A stretch of DNA of 64,000 nucleotides. Source: Bradyrhizobium monzae (GTDB taxonomy: Bacteria; Pseudomonadota; Alphaproteobacteria; Rhizobiales; Xanthobacteraceae). Both the position numbers and the translations under genes were made by a program. A model generated the notes under the pieces. That model was given only the letters and a program-made list of their open reading frames with translations, was not told the DNA's origin and made no database searches. Shown here in pieces: positions 8,810-16,261 of this stretch; the first letter of the stretch is position 1; each line of letters opens with the position of its first letter. The stretch is from contig NZ_JAIRDQ010000016.1 in NCBI RefSeq assembly GCF_021458635.1, positions 3,216 to 67,215 on the forward strand. Reading direction: 5' to 3'.

Positions 8810-8840
8810 AAAAAACAAAACCCCGCCATTTGCGGCGGGG
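8810..8840 (-). terminator. Rho-independent terminator of ctrA
   Basis: On the minus strand a 7-bp stem (CCCCGCC/GGCGGGG, 6-nt loop) is followed by a T-rich tract (complement of AAAAAACAAAA). It lies about 48 bp beyond the ctrA stop. In the plus direction the hairpin lacks a T-run, so it serves the plus-strand membrane gene less well. Confidence 0.8.
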
Positions 8841-8888
8841 TCCAGGCTGGGAGGAGCGGGCCCGAGGGGGGCTCGCGACGTAAACCGA

Positions 8889-9590
8889 TCAGGCGGGGAT
8901 GCGCTCTTCCTGCTCATGCGGCTCGCGCAGCACGTAGCCGCGGCCCCACACGGTCTCAATGAAGTTGCGTCCCTCGGAAGCGTTGGCCAGCTTCTTGCGG
9001 AGCTTGCAGATGAAGACGTCGATGATCTTCAGCTCGGGCTCGTCCATGCCGCCATAGAGGTGGTTGAGGAACATTTCCTTGGTGAGGGTCGTACCCTTGC
9101 GGAGCGAGAGCAGCTCCAGCATCTGGTATTCCTTGCCGGTGAGGTGCACGCGCTGGCCACCGACCTCGACCGTCTTGGTGTCGAGGTTGACGACGAGGTC
9201 GCCGGTCTGGATGACCGACTGGGCGTGACCCTTGGAGCGGCGCACGATCGCGTGGATGCGGGCAACCAGCTCGTCCTTATGGAAGGGTTTGGTCATGTAG
9301 TCGTCGGCGCCGACGCCGAGACCCTTGACCTTGTCCTCGATGCCGGCGAGGCCGGAGAGGATCAGGATCGGTGTCTTGATCTTGGAGACTCGAAGCTGCT
9401 TGAGCACGTCGTAGCCGGACATGTCGGGCAGGTTGAGGTCGAGAAGGATAATGTCGTAATCGTATAATTTACCGAGATCGACGCCTTCTTCCCCCAAATC
9501 GGTCGTGTAGACGTTGAAGCTCTCAGACTTCAGCATCAGCTCGATCGACTGCGCGACGGCGCTGTCATCTTCAATCAGCAAAACGCGCAT
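8889..9590 (-). CDS. ctrA: CtrA cell-cycle response regulator
   Basis: 233 residues: receiver domain with DD at 8-9 and phospho-Asp D51 (LLDLNLPDMSGYDV), then an OmpR/PhoB winged helix (TGKEYQMLELLSLRKGTTLTKEMFL, KIIDVFICKLRKKL, IETVWGRGYVL). The near-invariant CtrA sequence MRVLLIEDDSAVAQSIELML starts at the ATG at 9590; the 32 residues encoded upstream in frame are not part of the family. CtrA is the essential alphaproteobacterial regulator of cell division, DNA methylation and motility genes. It is divergent from fliI across a 427-bp region rich in GANTC sites, suggesting CcrM- and CtrA-dependent control. Confidence 0.97.
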   Translation of the reverse strand: MRVLLIEDDSAVAQSIELMLKSESFNVYTTDLGEEGVDLGKLYDYDIILLDLNLPDMSGYDVLKQLRVSKIKTPILILSGLAGIEDKVKGLGVGADDYMTKPFHKDELVARIHAIVRRSKGHAQSVIQTGDLVVNLDTKTVEVGGQRVHLTGKEYQMLELLSLRKGTTLTKEMFLNHLYGGMDEPELKIIDVFICKLRKKLANASEGRNFIETVWGRGYVLREPHEQEERIPA

Positions 9591-9669
9591 GCCAGTTCCC
9601 CATAGTCGCCGCTCCCGGGCGTCAGGTCGGCCGCATTCGCGGCACTCAACAAAACGCCTTTGAACAACT

Positions 9670-9839
9670 GATTCGGATCCTGACAACAGATGGTTAACAA
9701 ATCCTGATTCTGGAACGCAAGTCCCCCCGGTGCAATTTTTCTCGAATCGCCCTAAGGTCTTGTGCGTGAAGCAGCTTTCGCTATCCGATTCCGTTCAAGT
9801 TCCACTTTAAGAGACGGGCCTAACCGACTCCCGCGACTC
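9670..9839. promoter_or_regulatory. cluster of six GANTC (CcrM methylation) sites
   Basis: GATTC at 9670-9674, 9706-9710 and 9787-9791; GAATC at 9744-9748; GACTC at 9826-9830 and 9835-9839. Six sites in 170 bp is roughly nine times the random rate of one per 256 bp. In Caulobacter the ctrA promoter is controlled by GANTC hemimethylation; the same logic is inferred here. Confidence 0.7.
9690..9697 (-). promoter_or_regulatory. CtrA-type half-site TTAACCAT
   Basis: A perfect TTAACCAT on the ctrA coding strand, 100 bp upstream of the ctrA start and placed between two GANTC sites. TTAACCAT is the extended CtrA half-site described in alphaproteobacteria. Autoregulation is inferred; the motif is only 8 bp, so chance occurrence is possible. 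Confidence 0.5.
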
Positions 9840-9973
9840 AGCCTTCTTCTGAAGGGGGGCCACGCTCAGTCACAAAGACAGTGACGCAATGATTAACGAT
9901 GCGGGTAAACACGAAGTTAAGCGCCGTTCAGAAATATGGCGAAATTTAAGGGTTTCGCCACCAAGGCCCCAGC

Positions 9974-10031
9974 GTGAAGGCGCGTCCCTATGAAGGCCCT
10001 CTTATGAAGGCTCCTCTATGAAGGCTCTGGC
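9974..10031 (+). repeat. tandem duplication of the fliI start region with two mini-ORFs
   Basis: Three exact-period 14-bp copies start with ATGAAGGC at 9990, 10004 and 10018 (the last is the fliI start), preceded by a degenerate copy GTGAAGGCG at 9974. The ATG at 9990 encodes MKALL and stops at 10005-10007; the ATG at 10004 encodes MKAPL and stops at 10019-10021. Each stop overlaps the next ATG as ATGA. Each copy also supplies GAAGG, a ribosome site for the ATG that follows. Confidence 0.8.
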
Positions 10032-11343
10032 CGAACAGATCGGCGATATCGACGGCGTCAATATCTACGGCCGTGTGGTCGGCGTGCGCGGCCTCATGGT
10101 CGAGGTCGCCGGCCCGATCCACGCGATGTCGGTAGGCGCGCGACTTGTGATCGAGACCGGCGGCGACCGTTCCATCCCCTGCGAGGTGATCGGCTTCTCC
10201 GGCAACAACGCTGTCGTGATGCCGTTCGCCGGTCTCGACGGTGTGCGTCGCGGCTGCAAGGCCGTGATCGCCAATGCGGCCAATCAGGTCCGTCCGTCAT
10301 CGGCCTGGCTCGGCCGCGTCGTCAATGCGCTGGGCGAACCGATCGACGGCAAGGGGCCGTTGCCGCAGGGCGCTTCCCCGATGCCGTACCGCAATTCGCC
10401 GCCGCCGGCGCATTCGCGCAAGCGCGTCGGCAGCCCGCTCGATCTCGGCGTGCGCGCGATGAACACCTTCCTCACCTGCTGCCGCGGCCAGCGCATGGGC
10501 ATCTTCGCGGGTTCCGGTGTCGGCAAGTCCGTGCTGCTCTCGATGTTCGCGCGCAACGTCGACGCCGCGGTCAGCGTCATCGGGCTGATCGGCGAACGCG
10601 GCCGCGAGGTGCAGGAATTCCTGCAGGATGACCTCGGCGAGGAGGGGCTGGCGCGCTCCGTCGTGGTGGTCGCGACCTCCGACGAACCGGCCCTGATGCG
10701 ACGGCAGGCCGCGTATCTGACGCTCGCGGTCGCCGAATATTTTCGCGACGAGGGCCAGGACGTTCTCTGCCTGATGGATTCGGTGACGCGTTTCGCCATG
10801 GCCCAGCGCGAGATCGGGCTGTCCGCCGGCGAGCCGCCGACGGCCAAGGGCTATACGCCGACCGTCTTCACCGAGCTGCCGAAGCTCTTGGAGCGCGCGG
10901 GGCCGGGCCTCGGGGAGGGCGCGATCACCGCGATCTTCACGGTGCTGGTCGACGGCGACGATCACAACGAGCCGATCGCCGACGCCGTCCGCGGCATCCT
11001 CGACGGCCACATCGTGATGCAGCGCTCGATCGCGGAGCGCGGCCGCTACCCCGCCATCAACATCCTGAAGTCGGTGTCGCGCACCATGCCGAAATCGGCC
11101 GATCCGCAGTTCTGGCCGACCATCCAGAAGGCGCGGGCGGTCATGGCGACCTATGCCGACATGGAGGAGCTGATCCGGCTCGGCGCCTACCGGGCCGGCT
11201 CCAGCCCCGAGGTCGACGAGGCGATCCGGCTGCACGAGCCGCTGGAGGCCTTCCTGCGCCAGCGCAAGGACGAAAATGCCTCGCTGGCCGATGGTTACCG
11301 CCAGTTGGCGCAAATCCTCGGTGATTTGGAAACGGAACGCTAA
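10018..11343 (+). CDS. fliI: flagellar type III export ATPase FliI
   Basis: 441 residues, normal for FliI. The Walker A motif is GSGVGKSVLLS near residue 165, the Walker B region is VLCLMDSVTRFAMAQREIGL, and PTAKGYTPTVFTELPKLLERAG matches the F1-beta-like catalytic fold of the export ATPases. It energises export of flagellar rod, hook and filament subunits in the cytoplasmic export gate complex. The start at 10018 is the last of three tandem ATGAAGGC copies; the in-frame start and GAAGG spacing favour it. fliJ follows after 132 bp, an unusually wide gap for this pair. Confidence 0.96.
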   Translation: MKALAEQIGDIDGVNIYGRVVGVRGLMVEVAGPIHAMSVGARLVIETGGDRSIPCEVIGFSGNNAVVMPFAGLDGVRRGCKAVIANAANQVRPSSAWLGRVVNALGEPIDGKGPLPQGASPMPYRNSPPPAHSRKRVGSPLDLGVRAMNTFLTCCRGQRMGIFAGSGVGKSVLLSMFARNVDAAVSVIGLIGERGREVQEFLQDDLGEEGLARSVVVVATSDEPALMRRQAAYLTLAVAEYFRDEGQDVLCLMDSVTRFAMAQREIGLSAGEPPTAKGYTPTVFTELPKLLERAGPGLGEGAITAIFTVLVDGDDHNEPIADAVRGILDGHIVMQRSIAERGRYPAINILKSVSRTMPKSADPQFWPTIQKARAVMATYADMEELIRLGAYRAGSSPEVDEAIRLHEPLEAFLRQRKDENASLADGYRQLAQILGDLETER

Positions 11344-11381
11344 CTTTGTCCCGTCATCATCCGATCCCACAGAGTAGCAGA

Positions 11382-11419
11382 GCCGGTCTTGGCCCAATCG
11401 GGCCTGTGGGGAGACCGGT
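11382..11419 (+). promoter_or_regulatory. stem-loop in the fliI-fliJ gap
   Basis: An outer 8-bp stem (GCCGGTCT at 11382-11389 with AGACCGGT at 11412-11419, one G-U pair) encloses an inner GGCCC-AATC-GGGCC hairpin (11391-11404). No T-run follows, so it is not a classic terminator. It may stabilise or process the message between fliI and fliJ. Confidence 0.45.
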
Positions 11420-11475
11420 GCCGTCCCAATGTACGTGTGTCTTGCAGCCAAGGGACTTCTGGGGAGTACGAGTCG

Positions 11476-11895
11476 ATGAAGTCACGTGATACGCTCATTC
11501 GCCTGAAGAAATTTCAGGTCGACGAGAAGCGCCGCCGGGTCGCCCAGATCGAGTCCATGATCGCCGACTTCCAGCGGATGTCGACCGATCTGGATCGCGA
11601 GATCCAGACCGAGCAGGACCGCGCCGGGATCAACGACCCCGCGCATTTCGCCTATCCGACCTATGCCAAGGCTGCCATCCAGCGCCGCGAGAACCTGACC
11701 CGCTCGGCCGACGAGCTGCGGGGCCAGCTCGAGGAGGCCAAGGCTGCGCTCGGGGAGGCTTTCGAGGAGCTGAAGAAGGTCGAGCTCCTGGATGAGCGTG
11801 ACCAGGCCCGCGAGCGCGCCGAGGAAAACGCCCGCGAGCAGGCTGATCTCGACAGCATCGGCCTGATGCGTTCCCGCATCGGCGCCGTCGCGTAA
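11476..11895 (+). CDS. fliJ: FliJ-like flagellar export chaperone
   Basis: 139 residues, almost entirely predicted helix and coiled coil (heptad-rich from about residue 5 to 130; MKSRDTLIRLKKFQVDEKRR start). FliJ is a coiled-coil partner of FliI that escorts export chaperones to the gate. Sequence conservation in this family is low, so the call depends on length, the coiled-coil pattern and position after fliI. The start at ATG 11476 has GGGGAG upstream; 29 extra codons in frame from 11389 look non-coding. Confidence 0.85.
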   Translation: MKSRDTLIRLKKFQVDEKRRRVAQIESMIADFQRMSTDLDREIQTEQDRAGINDPAHFAYPTYAKAAIQRRENLTRSADELRGQLEEAKAALGEAFEELKKVELLDERDQARERAEENAREQADLDSIGLMRSRIGAVA

Positions 11896-11933
11896 GCGGC
11901 AGCCCGCGGTCAAAACCGACGAGAATTTGCGAG

Positions 11934-11959
11934 CCCGGAACCGCAAGGTCCGGGTTTTT
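11934..11959 (+). terminator. Rho-independent terminator after fliJ
   Basis: CCCGGA (11934-11939) pairs with TCCGGG (11949-11954) across a 9-nt loop, followed immediately by TTTTT. It lies 39 bp after the fliJ stop and closes the fliI-fliJ transcript ahead of the sigma-factor gene. Confidence 0.85.
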
Positions 11960-12078
11960 GCGTGTGCTGTCCACAGCGTGGCGTCCCGCCCCTTGGTGAC
12001 GGGCTTGGCCGCGCGCTATGGTAGCGGAGTGCCAGGGTCCGCGCGGATGCGACGGGGGCCTGCGCGTTGGGGGGCTGA

Positions 12079-12624
12079 ATGCTGACGCCAGCAGAGCTGG
12101 TCGGGCTGATTGAGGCGGTGGCGAAGCGCGATCAGGCCGCGTTCGAGCGCCTCTATGGTGCCACGCGTGCGAAACTCTATGGCGTCGTCCTCCGTATCTT
12201 GCGCCGACAGGATCTCGCGGAGGAGGTCATTCAGGAGACCTACGTCAAGATCTGGAACAGTGCCGGCCAGTTCAATCCGGCGCTGTCATCGCCGATCACG
12301 TGGATGGCCTCGATCGCGCGCAACCGCGCCATCGATATCGTCCGCAAGAAGACGGAGGCCTCGATCGAGGAGGAGCCGCAGGCGATGGACGTCGCCGCCG
12401 ACAGTCCCGATCCCCTGGCACGCCGGGAGATGTCCGAGGAGTTGAAGCGGCTGCTGGAATGCATTGGTCGCCTCGAGCCGGACCGTCAGCGGCTCGTGCT
12501 TCTCGCCTATTACAACGGCTGGAGCCGCGAGCAATTGGCGGAGAAATTCGCCGCGCCCGTCAACACGGTGAAGACGTGGCTGCGGCGCAGCATGTTGGAT
12601 ATCCGGGAGTGCCTCGGACTATAG
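12079..12624 (+). CDS. ECF-family RNA polymerase sigma factor
   Basis: 181 residues with region 2 (FERLYGATRAKLYGVVLRIL, EEVIQETYVKIWNSAGQF, PITWMASIARNRAIDIVRKK) and region 4 (LECIGRLEPDRQRLVLLAYYNGWSREQLAEKF, VNTVKTWLRRSMLDIRECL). Regions 1 and 3 are absent, as in extracytoplasmic-function sigma factors. The protein resembles the SigK/RpoE-like group that is paired with RskA-type anti-sigma factors; exactly such a gene follows 39 bp downstream. Targets are unknown. Autoregulation is typical of the class, but I could not identify a matching promoter in the 119 bp upstream. Confidence 0.93.
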   Translation: MLTPAELVGLIEAVAKRDQAAFERLYGATRAKLYGVVLRILRRQDLAEEVIQETYVKIWNSAGQFNPALSSPITWMASIARNRAIDIVRKKTEASIEEEPQAMDVAADSPDPLARREMSEELKRLLECIGRLEPDRQRLVLLAYYNGWSREQLAEKFAAPVNTVKTWLRRSMLDIRECLGL

Positions 12625-12663
12625 AGGGGCTCGGACCAAGAGGATGGTTTTGGACTGCAATTG

Positions 12664-13701
12664 ATGGCCTACAGCGAGGATCATATCGCGCTCGCCGCGG
12701 AATATGCGCTCGGCACACTCGATGCCGACGAGCGCGCGCAGGTCGCAACCATGATGGCGGTGGACCAGGAGTTCGCCGCGGTGGTGCAGGCGTGGGAATT
12801 CCGGCTCGGCGTCCTCAACCAGATGGTCGGCACGATCGAGCCGCGGCCGATCGTGTGGGAGAACATCCGGCGCGAGATCGCGCGGACGATGCCGTCGCAG
12901 GATTCGCCCCAAGAGCCGTCTGGAGAGCCGTCTGGAGAGCCGTCTCAAGAGCCGCAGGTGCTGTCGGAGGCGCCGTCGCCAGAGCCTCCGTCGCTGGACG
13001 TGCAGCAACCGGCGCTGCCGCAATCCGACTCTGACGCGATTCCGGATATCGCGTCGCAATTCGTGCCGCTGACCCATGCGCCCGACCCACGCGTTGCGCC
13101 CATGACGCAGGTGCCGGTCGTCGACAATGCCAACGTGATCCGGCTCGAAGGCCGTGTGAAGCGCTGGCGCACGATCGCCTCCGCCGTGGGGGCGCTCGCG
13201 GCTGCGCTTCTGGTGACGCTGTCGCTTCAGATCTTCTCGCCCGATGCGCTGCCCGGCGCGCTGCGGCCCGCACCGCGCATCAAGACGGTCGAGCTCAAGA
13301 CACCGGCCGCGCCGCTGTCTTCGCCCGCGCAATATGTCGCGCTGCTGCAGGGCCAGGGCGGCGGACCCGCCTTCATCCTCACCATTGACGGGGCGACCAA
13401 GAACTTCACGGTGCGCAAGGTCGGCGCGACGCCGGAGCCGGGCAAGAGTTTTGAGCTCTGGCTGATCTCCGACAGGTTGCCTCGCCCGCGTTCGCTGGGC
13501 GTGATCGGCAGCGGCGACTTCACGGCACGCCCGGTGCTCGCCGGCTATGATGCCGATGTCGTCAACGGCGCAACCTATGCCGTCACGGTTGAGCAGTCGG
13601 GCGGCTCGCCCAGCGGCCAGCCGACCTCGGCGCCAGTGTTTTCCGGCAAGCTGATCGAGACCGTGCCGCCGTCCCAGCCGCAGGTTCCGGCGAAGAAGTA
13701 G
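12664..13701 (+). CDS. RskA-like membrane anti-sigma factor
   Basis: 345 residues from the ATG at 12664 (a TTG three bases earlier is in frame). The N-terminal 75 residues (EDHIALAAEYALGTLDADER, WEFRLGVLNQMV) match the cytoplasmic anti-sigma domain of the RskA/SigK pair. A Pro/Glu/Ser-rich linker (about 80-140) contains a tandem EPSG repeat. One membrane helix lies near 163-187. The periplasmic RskA domain (about 215-335) has KSFELWLISD and LGVIG. It likely sequesters the adjacent ECF sigma factor and releases it after a periplasmic signal. No zinc-binding HxxxCxxC motif is seen. Confidence 0.88.
   Translation: MAYSEDHIALAAEYALGTLDADERAQVATMMAVDQEFAAVVQAWEFRLGVLNQMVGTIEPRPIVWENIRREIARTMPSQDSPQEPSGEPSGEPSQEPQVLSEAPSPEPPSLDVQQPALPQSDSDAIPDIASQFVPLTHAPDPRVAPMTQVPVVDNANVIRLEGRVKRWRTIASAVGALAAALLVTLSLQIFSPDALPGALRPAPRIKTVELKTPAAPLSSPAQYVALLQGQGGGPAFILTIDGATKNFTVRKVGATPEPGKSFELWLISDRLPRPRSLGVIGSGDFTARPVLAGYDADVVNGATYAVTVEQSGGSPSGQPTSAPVFSGKLIETVPPSQPQVPAKK
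12913..12954 (+). repeat. 12-bp in-frame tandem repeat in the anti-sigma linker
   Basis: GAGCCGTCTGGA is repeated at 12913 and 12925, followed by GAGCCGTCTCAA at 12937 and a decayed fourth copy at 12949. It encodes EPSG, EPSG, EPSQ, EPQV. The near identity at DNA level suggests slipped-strand expansion of the linker length. Confidence 0.85.
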
Positions 13702-13870
13702 TCGCCGCAACGACGCAAAATTGTCGCCAGGGTCCATTTTGTCGTCGCAATCCGACAAGTCTTGCTGAATCCACCTGTGATTTGAACCTCTATGCATTTC
13801 CAGGCGTCAAATGCCCGGAATTTGCAGTCGGCATTGCCGATCATGGTGCCGGAGAGGGGCTAGAAATCAG

Positions 13871-14830
13871 ATGGATGCAGCCAAGCCGCCGGGCGTCTTT
13901 ATTCATCAATATGCAGGCCTGCCGCAGGGCCCGGCGTTCGAGCATTGGCGCGACAGGGCCTTGGGGTCGTGTGGCCTCGAGATCGGACCGAGCCAGGGCG
14001 ACAGCATCGATTGCCGGCTGCAGATCAGCGTGGTGGACAATATCGCGCTCGCCATTCCCGACGGCTCCTCCGCACAATATTCGCGCACGCAGGGCGGCCT
14101 CGCCGACGGCAGCGACGATCTCGTGCTGATTGCCGCGCATGCCGGCCTCGTCAGCGTCAGGCAGAACGGCCATACCGTCGAGCTTGCGCCCGCGCAGATG
14201 GTGCTTGCCGATATGGGCATCACCGGCAGCGTCGGCCACACCGACGAGAACCGCTTCACCACGATCCGCATGCCGCGCCGCGCGCTGCTCGACATCAATC
14301 CGCGCGCCGAGGAGAAGCTGTCCCAGGTTCTGTCGGACGGTGCGGTGGCCGAGACCATCTTCCGCTATCACGCGCTTGCTGCCCACCACGCGCCGCATCT
14401 CGACGCCGTCGGTCAGCGCCTGACCGCGCAGCACATGGTCGATCTCGTCGGCCTCCTGCTTGGCACTGACGCCGAGCACGCGGCGCTGGCGCGCGGTCGC
14501 GGCCATGCCGCTGCCCGTCTCGATCTCATGCGCGCCGACGTGATGGCCGCGCTCGGCCGCAACGATCTCTGCCTGTCCGAGGTCGCCACCCGTTCGGGGC
14601 TCAGTCCGCGCCAGGCGCAGCGGCTGTTCGAGCAGGCCGGCACGACCTTCACCGAATTCGTGCTGGAGCAGCGCCTGCTGCTCGCGCGAAAATTGCTCGG
14701 CGATCCCCGTGCGCGGGCCCGCAAGATCAGCGACATCGCGCATTCCTCGGGCTTCGCGGATCTGTCCTATTTCAATCGCGCCTTCCGCAAGCGTTTCAGT
14801 GCGACGCCGTCGGAACTGCGCGAGGCCTGA
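13871..14830 (+). CDS. AraC-family transcriptional regulator
   Basis: 319 residues from the ATG at 13871 (GAGAGG upstream). The N-terminal part is an AraC-binding-like/cupin sensor region, residues about 40-180. The C-terminal double helix-turn-helix, about 215-315, has LCLSEVATRSGLSPRQAQRLFEQAGTTFTEFVLEQRL and ISDIAHSSGFADLSYFNRAFRKRFSATPSELRE, the AraC signature. The gene is 117 bp upstream of an NDH-2-like oxidoreductase in the same direction, which it probably controls. The ligand cannot be predicted. Confidence 0.92.
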   Translation: MDAAKPPGVFIHQYAGLPQGPAFEHWRDRALGSCGLEIGPSQGDSIDCRLQISVVDNIALAIPDGSSAQYSRTQGGLADGSDDLVLIAAHAGLVSVRQNGHTVELAPAQMVLADMGITGSVGHTDENRFTTIRMPRRALLDINPRAEEKLSQVLSDGAVAETIFRYHALAAHHAPHLDAVGQRLTAQHMVDLVGLLLGTDAEHAALARGRGHAAARLDLMRADVMAALGRNDLCLSEVATRSGLSPRQAQRLFEQAGTTFTEFVLEQRLLLARKLLGDPRARARKISDIAHSSGFADLSYFNRAFRKRFSATPSELREA

Positions 14831-14947
14831 GGCACGATTTTGTGCAGCGGCGCATCGCTGCCGCGGTTGGTCGATCCGGATGAATGAGCTATATCTGTCT
14901 GCGCGGCACAGCTCGCCGGATTTCAGGGAATAGCGAAGTCAACGGAC

Positions 14948-16174
14948 ATGGCGCGTATCGTCGTGCTCGGCGCCGGGTTTGCAGGCCTGTGGGCGGCCAT
15001 CGGCGCCGCGCGCATGCGCGACGAGATCGGTGCGGCGGGCCGCGAGATCGAGATCCGCGTCATCGACCGCAATCCCTACCACAACATCCGCGTGCGCAAT
15101 TACGAGGTCGATCTCAGCGAGGTCGCGCTGCCGCTTCCGCAATTGCTCGATCCGATCGGCGTCGCGCACGGTATCGGCGAGGTCGAGGCGGTCGATCCGG
15201 CGCGGCGCCAGATCTCGCTGGTCACAAGCAATAGCGAGGAGACGCTGAAGTATGATCGCCTCGTGCTTGCGCTCGGCAGCGAAGTGATGCGTCCCGCTAT
15301 TCCCGGCCTGGCCGAGCATGCGTTCGACGTCGATACCTATGCTGCAGCGCTTCGCCTCGAGGATCACCTCATCTCGCTCGGGCGCAGCGCGCCGTCGCCG
15401 GGACGATCGACAGTCGTGGTGGTCGGTGCCGGCTTCACCGGCATCGAGGTTGCCGCCGAAATGCCGGACCGGCTGGTGCGTGCGGGCATCAGTGGCAGCC
15501 GCCGCATCATCCTGGTCGATCCCAATCCCACGGTCGGCGCCACGATCGGTGCGCAAGCGCGCCCCGTCATCGACACGGCGCTGTCGTCGCTCGATGTCGA
15601 AACCCGGCTCGGCGTCCGCGTCGCGTCGGTCGAAGCTGCCGGTGTTCGCTTGAGCTCCGGCGAGTTCATCGCAACGCAGACGGTGATCTGGTGCGCCGGG
15701 CTACGTGCGAGCCGGCTCGCCGAAAACTTTCCTGGCGCGCGCGATCGCCTCGGGCGCCTTCTGGTCGATCCCTTCATGCGGGTCGCGGATCTTTCCGGCG
15801 TCTTCGCCGCCGGTGACGTCGCCTCCAGTGTGGTCGATGGCTTGCATCCGACCGTGATGTCCTGCCAGTTCGCCCGCCCCATGGGCCGCTTCGCCGGCCA
15901 CAATGTGGTGGCCGATCTTGTCGGTCAGCCGATGCTGCCGCTGCGGATCGACTGGTACGTCACCGTGCTCGATCTCGGCGATTGGGGCGCGCTCTACACG
16001 GAGGGCTGGGACCGCGAGGTGCGGACCACTGGCCAGGCTGCCAAGGCAACCAAGCAGACCATCAACCGCAAGCGCATCTATCCTCCGCTCACCGGCAGCA
16101 GGGATGAGCTATTTGCTGCCGCCGCGCCGACCGTGCAGGCGCCGCCCCCGACCTACGGGGCGCCGCGTCGTTGA
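14948..16174 (+). CDS. NDH-2-like FAD/NAD(P)-dependent oxidoreductase
   Basis: 408 residues. The FAD-binding Rossmann motif is at the start (VVLGAGFAGLWAA) and the NAD(P)-binding motif near residue 158 (VVVVGAGFTGIEVAAE). Further family segments are the D-x-N-PYHNI region, LVLALGSE, TVIWCAGLRAS and FAAGDVASS. This layout fits type II NADH dehydrogenases and related ferredoxin/carotenoid-type disulphide reductases without the redox disulphide. The protein lacks an obvious C-terminal membrane anchor. It follows an AraC regulator. Electron acceptor and substrate are not determined by the sequence. Confidence 0.85.
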   Translation: MARIVVLGAGFAGLWAAIGAARMRDEIGAAGREIEIRVIDRNPYHNIRVRNYEVDLSEVALPLPQLLDPIGVAHGIGEVEAVDPARRQISLVTSNSEETLKYDRLVLALGSEVMRPAIPGLAEHAFDVDTYAAALRLEDHLISLGRSAPSPGRSTVVVVGAGFTGIEVAAEMPDRLVRAGISGSRRIILVDPNPTVGATIGAQARPVIDTALSSLDVETRLGVRVASVEAAGVRLSSGEFIATQTVIWCAGLRASRLAENFPGARDRLGRLLVDPFMRVADLSGVFAAGDVASSVVDGLHPTVMSCQFARPMGRFAGHNVVADLVGQPMLPLRIDWYVTVLDLGDWGALYTEGWDREVRTTGQAAKATKQTINRKRIYPPLTGSRDELFAAAAPTVQAPPPTYGAPRR

Positions 16175-16261
16175 GCTGGGACGTGCATCCATCAATCGAA
16201 ATAATGCGACAGAGTGCGAAGAATAAGCATCACGCGAATAGCGAGGTTCGTTCACCGTTGC

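Larger units (their letters stand above)
9591..10017. promoter_or_regulatory. ctrA/fliI divergent control region
   Basis: A 427-bp gene-free region. It contains six GANTC sites (at 9670, 9706, 9744, 9787, 9826 and 9835), a TTAACCAT CtrA half-site at 9690-9697 (minus strand), a near match TTAACGAT at 9893-9900, and further TTAA elements. At the fliI end there is a tandem repeat of the start region. I could not assign -35/-10 boxes with confidence. No open reading frame of note is present beyond two five-codon ones just before fliI. Confidence 0.7.
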
